A DNA stretch of 64,000 nucleotides. It comes from Trichomonas vaginalis G3 (lineage: Eukaryota > Parabasalia > Trichomonadida > Trichomonadidae). Of this stretch, positions 58,499-64,000 are shown piece after piece. The notes below the pieces were generated by a model. The model was not told the DNA's origin, did no database searches, and saw only the letters and a list, made by a program, of their open reading frames with translations. The translations under genes and the position numbers were made by a program. Every line of letters begins with the position of its first letter. Position 1 is the first letter of the stretch. The DNA lies in assembly GCF_026262505.1 (NCBI RefSeq), contig NC_067204.1, positions 25,451,300-25,515,299 of the forward strand, read 5' to 3'.

Positions 58499-59842
58499 TT
58501 TTTTTCCTAGGGTTACTGATTGCTTTCTTTCTTCGAGTCATACCGGAAATGAAAGAAATGGTTGGTGCAGCCTAATTTATTACTCCAATTGGCAACTATC
58601 ATGTATAGTAAACTTAGTTGTATTGTCAGTTATTCTCCCGCATTATGCAATTTAAAATCAACTTCGTTAATCTTAATTATATTGCACCAGTACTCCTACA
58701 TGGATATGACATCAAGATTGCACCTTCCAAAGCCCCACATTAAAAATCGAAATTTTGCATCGCGAAAATGCAACTTCAGAATTCCTCATAATTTTGAGTT
58801 TTTACGTCTCTTATGATATATATTCAAATAGCTTGAATATAGAAAAAGTTACTAAAATTTGAGGAAATTATTGCAATAGGGAAAAAAAGTCGGCTTTTTT
58901 ATATAAGTTACTTATGAATTAAAATGACCTCTATAATGAGTGCACAGTACCGCATATAATTGTTTGATATTTCTTATTTCAATTTTATCCATATTGATTG
59001 GAATAGTCATAACTCAAATCTAGACGATTGTTACTACATCTATGCTAATGCAGTACGTTTTCATTCATCTATTTACTTGTTGTTGTTGAAATAAAAATTT
59101 TATTATTTTACTAGCTTAGAATAAGAATTTTGTTATGGGGATAATATTTTTAATAACAGCTATGACATTATCTCAACTATGGAATGATTTTTTTATCAAA
59201 AATGATATTACACAAGACTGTCATGTAGAATTTCAAACTGGTAAAGGTTCAAGAGCCGGTCGCCTTATTTTTTTATTTATTTATATAAATTAATAAAGAC
59301 TCTTATTTTCATACTATACTTGTAATCGTTGAGAAACATATTTCACACACTTTGTATGTCTATTGAATTAATTCAGAAATTCTGTCTCAAATTTTTTGAA
59401 TCATCAACACAATAAATTGAATGACCGATAGGTTTCATTCAATAAAGAATGGTACCAAACAATATATTATGCAAGATATTGCGAAAAAAATTTTGATAAC
59501 TTGTAAAAAAGTGTAAACTTCAGAATACACAATAATATGCTATTTGGATACTATATATAGTTACAAATAATATTGCCACTCAAAAAATCACGATTTCAAT
59601 TTTTCTCGAAATCTAGCCTTGAAATGTATGTTAATTTTACTAAATATAAGCATTATATTATATGCTAATTGACTTTTTGCATTCGTCCCTATTAAACATG
59701 TATATATATATTCCTCCAAAGTTCTTTCAATTTCATTGAAAGTGAGGAAAATGTTATTATCCGAAATCTTTGGGTACATTGCTTTACGCATGAAAATCTT
59801 TGTCTGTATGAAAAATGCAAAACGACTTTTAAAATTTTTCTG
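58499..59842. other. AT-rich intergenic region between ankyrin genes
   Basis: Small frames at 58562..58816, 59135..59290 and 59588..59854 have no family resemblance; the last overlaps the start of the next gene. No inverted termini or RNA gene are seen. Confidence 0.45.
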
Positions 59843-60956
59843 ATGTCTGATCATGACATTAGTCCAAATTCATACAGTGAACTGCGAAGTATGTTCAAAT
59901 ACTATATCGATTTATATAATACATTATATCAGCTAAAAACGACAAATGAACAGGATTTAAGCTCAATTTACAAAAAGATCAAATCAGATTTGATTGAATC
60001 AAAGATTTACCTTCCTAGCAAGATTATGGAACACATTTTAAATATCATTCCATTTAATAACCGTTATGCAAAGTCATATTTATATCTTGCCAAACTCATA
60101 TTTGATGATTATGATGTAAGAGAACTCAGAAATATTGGTAATCTAGATAATGGTATCTACATGTTTTACAAAGAATATGGAATTAAATTAGCCGATTATC
60201 GATTTGAAGATAAAGCGTATATCGATATTTATGCAGAAAATACAATTTATAGAGCAATTATGGATAATAACATAGAAAGATTCATTTTTATCACTGAAAA
60301 CAACAATTTTGATAAAGATCAAAAACTTGAAGACGATTTACATGATCTTTATTTCGTTACTTATGAAAAATTGACATTACTTGAATTATATTGTTACTAC
60401 GGAGCAGTTGATTGTTTCAAGTTATTAAGAACTAAATTCAACTCAAAAATAACTCAACAATGTCTACAATTATCATTTTTAGGCGGAAATGCAGAGCTCA
60501 TGAGTGAATGTTTGAAATATCAAACACCAAATAAAAAATGCATGGAATGTGCAATTATTTCACACAACATTGACTTTGTTTCATTCTTGATGAATGAGTA
60601 CAATATAGAGATCGATTTACTTTCTTGTGGAGATTTTAATAATCTTGAATCATTTTTAGTTTATTTCGATCGAACTAATAATGTTGATGAATGCTTTTTT
60701 TTCAGTAATGTTTGATATTCCATCTCTTTCGAAATATTTCATGTTAAGGTAAGATGGAAGAACAGCTCTTCTTTATGCAGCAGATTATGATTGTCAAAAA
60801 GTAGCTGAACTTCTTATTTCACATGGTGCAAATATCAATGAAAAAGATAAATATGGAGACACCGCTCTTTATTATGCAGAACGTCGATATTGTAAAGAAA
60901 TAGTCAAGAATGCGAAAGTATCAGAAATGAAGAAAAATGCTTTTATTTTTTTTTAA
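59843..60956 (+). pseudogene. DUF3447-type ankyrin gene, contracted and frameshifted
   Basis: A paralogue of the gene at 56910..58498. The first frame (59843..60715) gives the leader NTLYQLKTTNEQDLSSIYKK, LLELYCYYGAVDCFKLLRTKF and AIISHNIDFVSFLMNEYN, then ends shortly after a T8 run (about 60694..60702). A short second frame (60753..60956) holds only about two ankyrin repeats (DGRTALLYAADYDCQKVAEL with LLISHGANINEKDKYGDTAL). Compared with its neighbour about five repeats are missing. Its 3' end is 11 bp from the inverted-repeat element at 60968. Confidence 0.78.
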
Positions 60957-60967
60957 TCACGAATCAT

Positions 60968-61808
60968 AAACTGCGAGACAAAAGGCGTAAGTTCACTTTT
61001 AAATTGAGAGAAAGTATTTAAAATATTCTATGAGATTCTCACAATTTCATATCACATGGTACTTACGCCTTTTGTCCCAGGTATAAAAATTCAATTTTAT
61101 TTAATATATAACATAATATTAGTAAGTAAATATATATTATCAGAAAATTTAAATCCTCTGTTCAGGATTAGATTATCTGATATTTGATAATCAAGTAAAC
61201 AGACGCTTTACCTATGGAAATAGTATCACAGTATCCCCATAGTTACAAAACAAAATAGAATCAACAACAATGAATTTCAAATTCATTCTGAAAATTTAAC
61301 TACGTTAGGGATCACATCTTTGTACTGGTGATGGCTCATAATTTATGAAGCTATTTGAGGTGTTAGATAGAAACGAGTAACCCGAAAGGAAGATTTTTTA
61401 TGAAAAGTATCAAGTATATTTCGTTGAAAGACCAGCACTTTATAGTATGGTGAGTCTGTAATTTTATAGTTACAATTGGCTTGTGTGGATATTTTAAGTA
61501 TTTCTGAAAATTTAAAAGTTATTAAATGAATTTTCGCTAAAATTTATTTCAGTTTATGAGATTTCTTTTAATTTGATGGTAACAAAGCTCGTGTAACATG
61601 GATAATAGCCGATGGAGTGTAAATTTGAAATTAGATTTTATCTTAATTGCATGAAATTTAAACATGGATCATGCAGAGGTTTACTATACTTGCAGAACTA
61701 TATGGGCGGCAAGAATTGCAAAGCCGAGCATATTGTTGCCAATGAGGCATTAAAAAAATGATGTAAACTATTCAAAATTGAATACTTACGCCTTTTGTCT
61801 CGCAGTTT
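60968..61808. mobile_element. TIR element with AAACTGCGAGACAAAAGGCG ends, 841 bp
   Basis: The 25-bp end AAACTGCGAGACAAAAGGCG plus TAAGT (60968..60992) is perfectly inverted at 61784..61808. A third, inner inverted copy of GACAAAAGGCGTAAGT lies at 61061..61076, so the left 110 bp is itself a smaller inverted-repeat unit. No transposase is seen. It abuts the next element, overlapping by two bases. Confidence 0.75.
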
Positions 61809-62907
61809 AAGGGTCCACTGTAAGGCCAAACAAGGCCTATCGTCGTCCCAAAAATATTGCTCAAGATGGTGTTTTACTAAGGCCCAAAACTTAAAAAAAC
61901 ACAAAAAAATTAACTTTACTCTTTTGAGATCCTTATCAGATGTGCAACAATTTGATGCAGTATCGCAATTTGAATCCGATTTTTTAATGTAGATGTACTC
62001 TAACATTCTTGAAAAAATGCAAAATGATATTAATTAAGCTTTTCATTTCTGTATCATACACGAAACAAAATCATTCATTATACTAAAATTTATCAAAGTT
62101 TGAATAATGAAAAAAATAATATCTAAATTTTTACATTGAGTCGGCTATTGATATGGTCAATATTAAATCGTTTAAAAATGGGCATTGGCCAGAATAATAC
62201 CCACTAAAATACACATTTTTTAAAATTTTATCAATTTGTTTTGGTATATCTTTATGATAATGAATAAAATGCTTATCTTTCATAAGTCAATACATAATTT
62301 ATGCTGAAACACAAAAAATCACACGAAAATTTTTGGCCAACATTTCAAAACGAAGGATAATGCTTTGAATATATAAACAATAATACTTTGTCTAGAGAAT
62401 TAAATTTGTGCTATCCAATTGTCAATTCTTTGAATTTTTTATAAAATGCACGATATTCCGGCATTAGCCTCAATAAATATAAACTACATGCATCACAATA
62501 TTAGGATGTAATGGCATTAAAGCGAATTTCCTAATTTCTTCTCAATTAAATTCCTAGAAAAACTTAGGAATTAATGATTGGAAATAGGTCAAAAAAATTC
62601 CTAATATAAAATTTATACTTAAATTAAAATCAAAATTCGAAAATATCTATTTTTCAAAACACGCATCCAGAAGCGAAAAAATTCGAAAAAATGATGTTCT
62701 TATAAAACTCGCTGATTTTGCAATTTTTATGTGATTTGAAGTGATAGAATGTATTATCATCTTACTAAAACATATACTTCATTGTTATATTCACAAAATA
62801 TTAATCAGAACACTAGGAAAAGTGGATTTTCGAAAAAGACGATAACGATTATTTGCAAATCGCCTCTCAATTTTGAGAGACTTTCAATTTTTACAGTGGA
62901 CCCTTAA
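61807..62907. mobile_element. TIR element with TTAAGGGTCCACTGTAA ends, 1.10 kb
   Basis: TTAAGGGTCCACTGTAA (61807..61823) is perfectly inverted at 62891..62907. The interior has no convincing ORF; the frame at 61795..61992 crosses the element boundary and is not credible. Ends resemble those of the elements at 34159, 42827 and 46428 in their TTAAGGGT start. Confidence 0.72.
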
Positions 62908-63193
62908 TAAAAATAATATTTTAAATTTCATTCAGTAATGACCTCTGGCATATTTTATACGTATAAAATATGGCTTTTATTTTCCAGCTTAACCATATCA
63001 AAGGACATATTTTCGTTATTATAACTTTGTAGCATTCTCTAATAACCATGTCTGAAACCAATATAACACAATAAGACATATAATATACAGTTATTTTTCT
63101 ATAAAAGTTAATAATAAATTTTGAGTTTTCAAATTTTTATCAACTAATGAATTAATCAGCTAATTTTTTCATATAAAAATATAAATAAAATGT

Positions 63194-64000
63194 TTATTTG
63201 CTATGGAATCTTGAAAGTCTTGTTGAATACATGGAAGTATCGAGACGAGTTCTTTCACGTCTCATATCAGCATTATCTGCCTTAGTCTGCTCAATTTCTG
63301 CACGAATAGCCTCAATTTCTTGATCAATAGCTATTGTATCGCTAGTAGCAGATTGTAATTTTGTAATTTGATCCTTAGTTGAGTTTAATTGTTCTTCTTC
63401 GAGCTTCTTTGAACGCTCAATAACTTCCTTAAGAGATGCAATATCGTCTTTAATGATTTGTTCCTCGCGTTGTGACCTTCTTTGATATCTATCTAAAGTT
63501 TGCTGCATTTTTGTGCATCTATCGGTAGCAACTGTAAGATCATTTTCCATCTGTTGCATTTCCGCTTCTGCCTGTTGCTCGGCAAGTGCAATTAACTCTT
63601 GATGTTGAGCATTTCTCTTCTGGAAATCATTTCTGTAGGCGGTAATACGTTCCTGCTGCTCCTTAGCACGCTGCTCGAAGGCTTGCGATGTCTGTTGGAC
63701 CTTCAAACTAGTTGATTGTAATTCTTCTTGTCTTGATGCATTAATTTCCTTAATTTCGCCATCTAAAATTTCTATTTGAGCTGTCATTTCGGCAATTTTG
63801 GCTTGATTGTTCATTTTATCGCTTTGATTCTTTGTTGTATTTTCATAAACGCTTTCTGTGTTTTTAATTCTAAGCTGCTCAATCTGGCGACGAAGGTCAG
63901 CAAGTTCTGCTTCTTTCTTTGTTCGCATCGTCTGCATATGATAGTTTGTATGAACAGATCGACTTTGACGGAAGTTATTGATTTGTTCTTGTATAGATTT
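63194..64000 (-). CDS. Long coiled-coil protein, C-terminal part
   Basis: The frame is open from the right window edge to a stop at 63194, so at least 268 residues are seen and the N-terminus is outside. It is a continuous coiled coil rich in E, Q, K, R (ELADLRRQIEQLRIKNTE, QQERITAYRNDFQKRNAQ, IEAIRAEIEQTKADNADMRR) with a short globular end (TSMYSTRLSRFHSK). It could be cytoskeletal or flagellar; no family is assigned. The C-terminal SRFHSK end is basic. Confidence 0.65.
   Translation of the reverse strand, partial: KSIQEQINNFRQSRSVHTNYHMQTMRTKKEAELADLRRQIEQLRIKNTESVYENTTKNQSDKMNNQAKIAEMTAQIEILDGEIKEINASRQEELQSTSLKVQQTSQAFEQRAKEQQERITAYRNDFQKRNAQHQELIALAEQQAEAEMQQMENDLTVATDRCTKMQQTLDRYQRRSQREEQIIKDDIASLKEVIERSKKLEEEQLNSTKDQITKLQSATSDTIAIDQEIEAIRAEIEQTKADNADMRRERTRLDTSMYSTRLSRFHSK

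Noticed and set aside
59135-59290. A 51-residue frame starting MGIIFLITAM
   Set aside because: Short, no conserved features, ends in low-complexity F, I, Y; not enough to call a gene.
61795-61992. Small ORF as transposase remnant
   Set aside because: It crosses the boundary of two inverted-repeat elements and shows no DDE-type motif.
1-64000. Spliceosomal introns and LTR retroelements
   Set aside because: I found no trichomonad-type intron consensus within a host gene and no reverse transcriptase or LTR pair.

Overview
The window looks like nuclear DNA of a trichomonad parabasalid (Trichomonas or Tritrichomonas type). The evidence is AT-rich, apparently intronless genes with very short leaders, initiator-like TCAYT motifs just before some start codons, stop codons of the form TAAA, ankyrin proteins with the DUF3447-type leader, a TKL kinase, an R2R3 Myb protein and a large Maverick (Polinton) element. 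The exact species cannot be fixed from the sequence alone.

Region 1, about 1..20705, is the right-hand part of a Maverick/Polinton; its left end lies outside the window. It carries remnants of a major capsid protein, a putative minor capsid protein and an SF3 (D5-like) helicase. It also carries apparently whole genes for a packaging ATPase, an rve integrase, a phage-like fibre, two short amphipathic MG-start proteins and a D12-class adenine methyltransferase. Between them is an accessory block of KilA-N, T5orf172 and HNH genes. That block is full of hairpins, two unrelated tandem arrays, a tRNA-like sequence and duplicated patches. No family B polymerase or protease gene is visible in this part. 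The element is mosaic in preservation: many open genes, with roughly ten breaks concentrated in the left third. It appears fairly young.

Region 2, 20732..33438, is host DNA. The Maverick abuts a T27 tract and then enters the coding sequence of a ZNFX1/Hrr1-like SF1 helicase with NF-X1 zinc fingers. It is followed by an LRR protein, a CCDC42/CFAP73-like axonemal coiled-coil protein, ribosomal protein uL18 and phosphoglycerate mutase. The last two have strongly biased, GC-richer codons typical of high expression.

Region 3, 33439..64000, is a gene-sparse host region. It holds a TKL kinase, Myb, SANT/U-box-like, RasGAP-like, fringe-like glycosyltransferase, iron alcohol dehydrogenase, ubiquitin-like fusion, alpha-solenoid, RPB5 and DUF3447-ankyrin genes. 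Several carry a single homopolymer frameshift or stop. Terminal-inverted-repeat elements punctuate the region; four of them share TTAAGGGT-type ends and none has a visible transposase. The window ends inside a coiled-coil gene.
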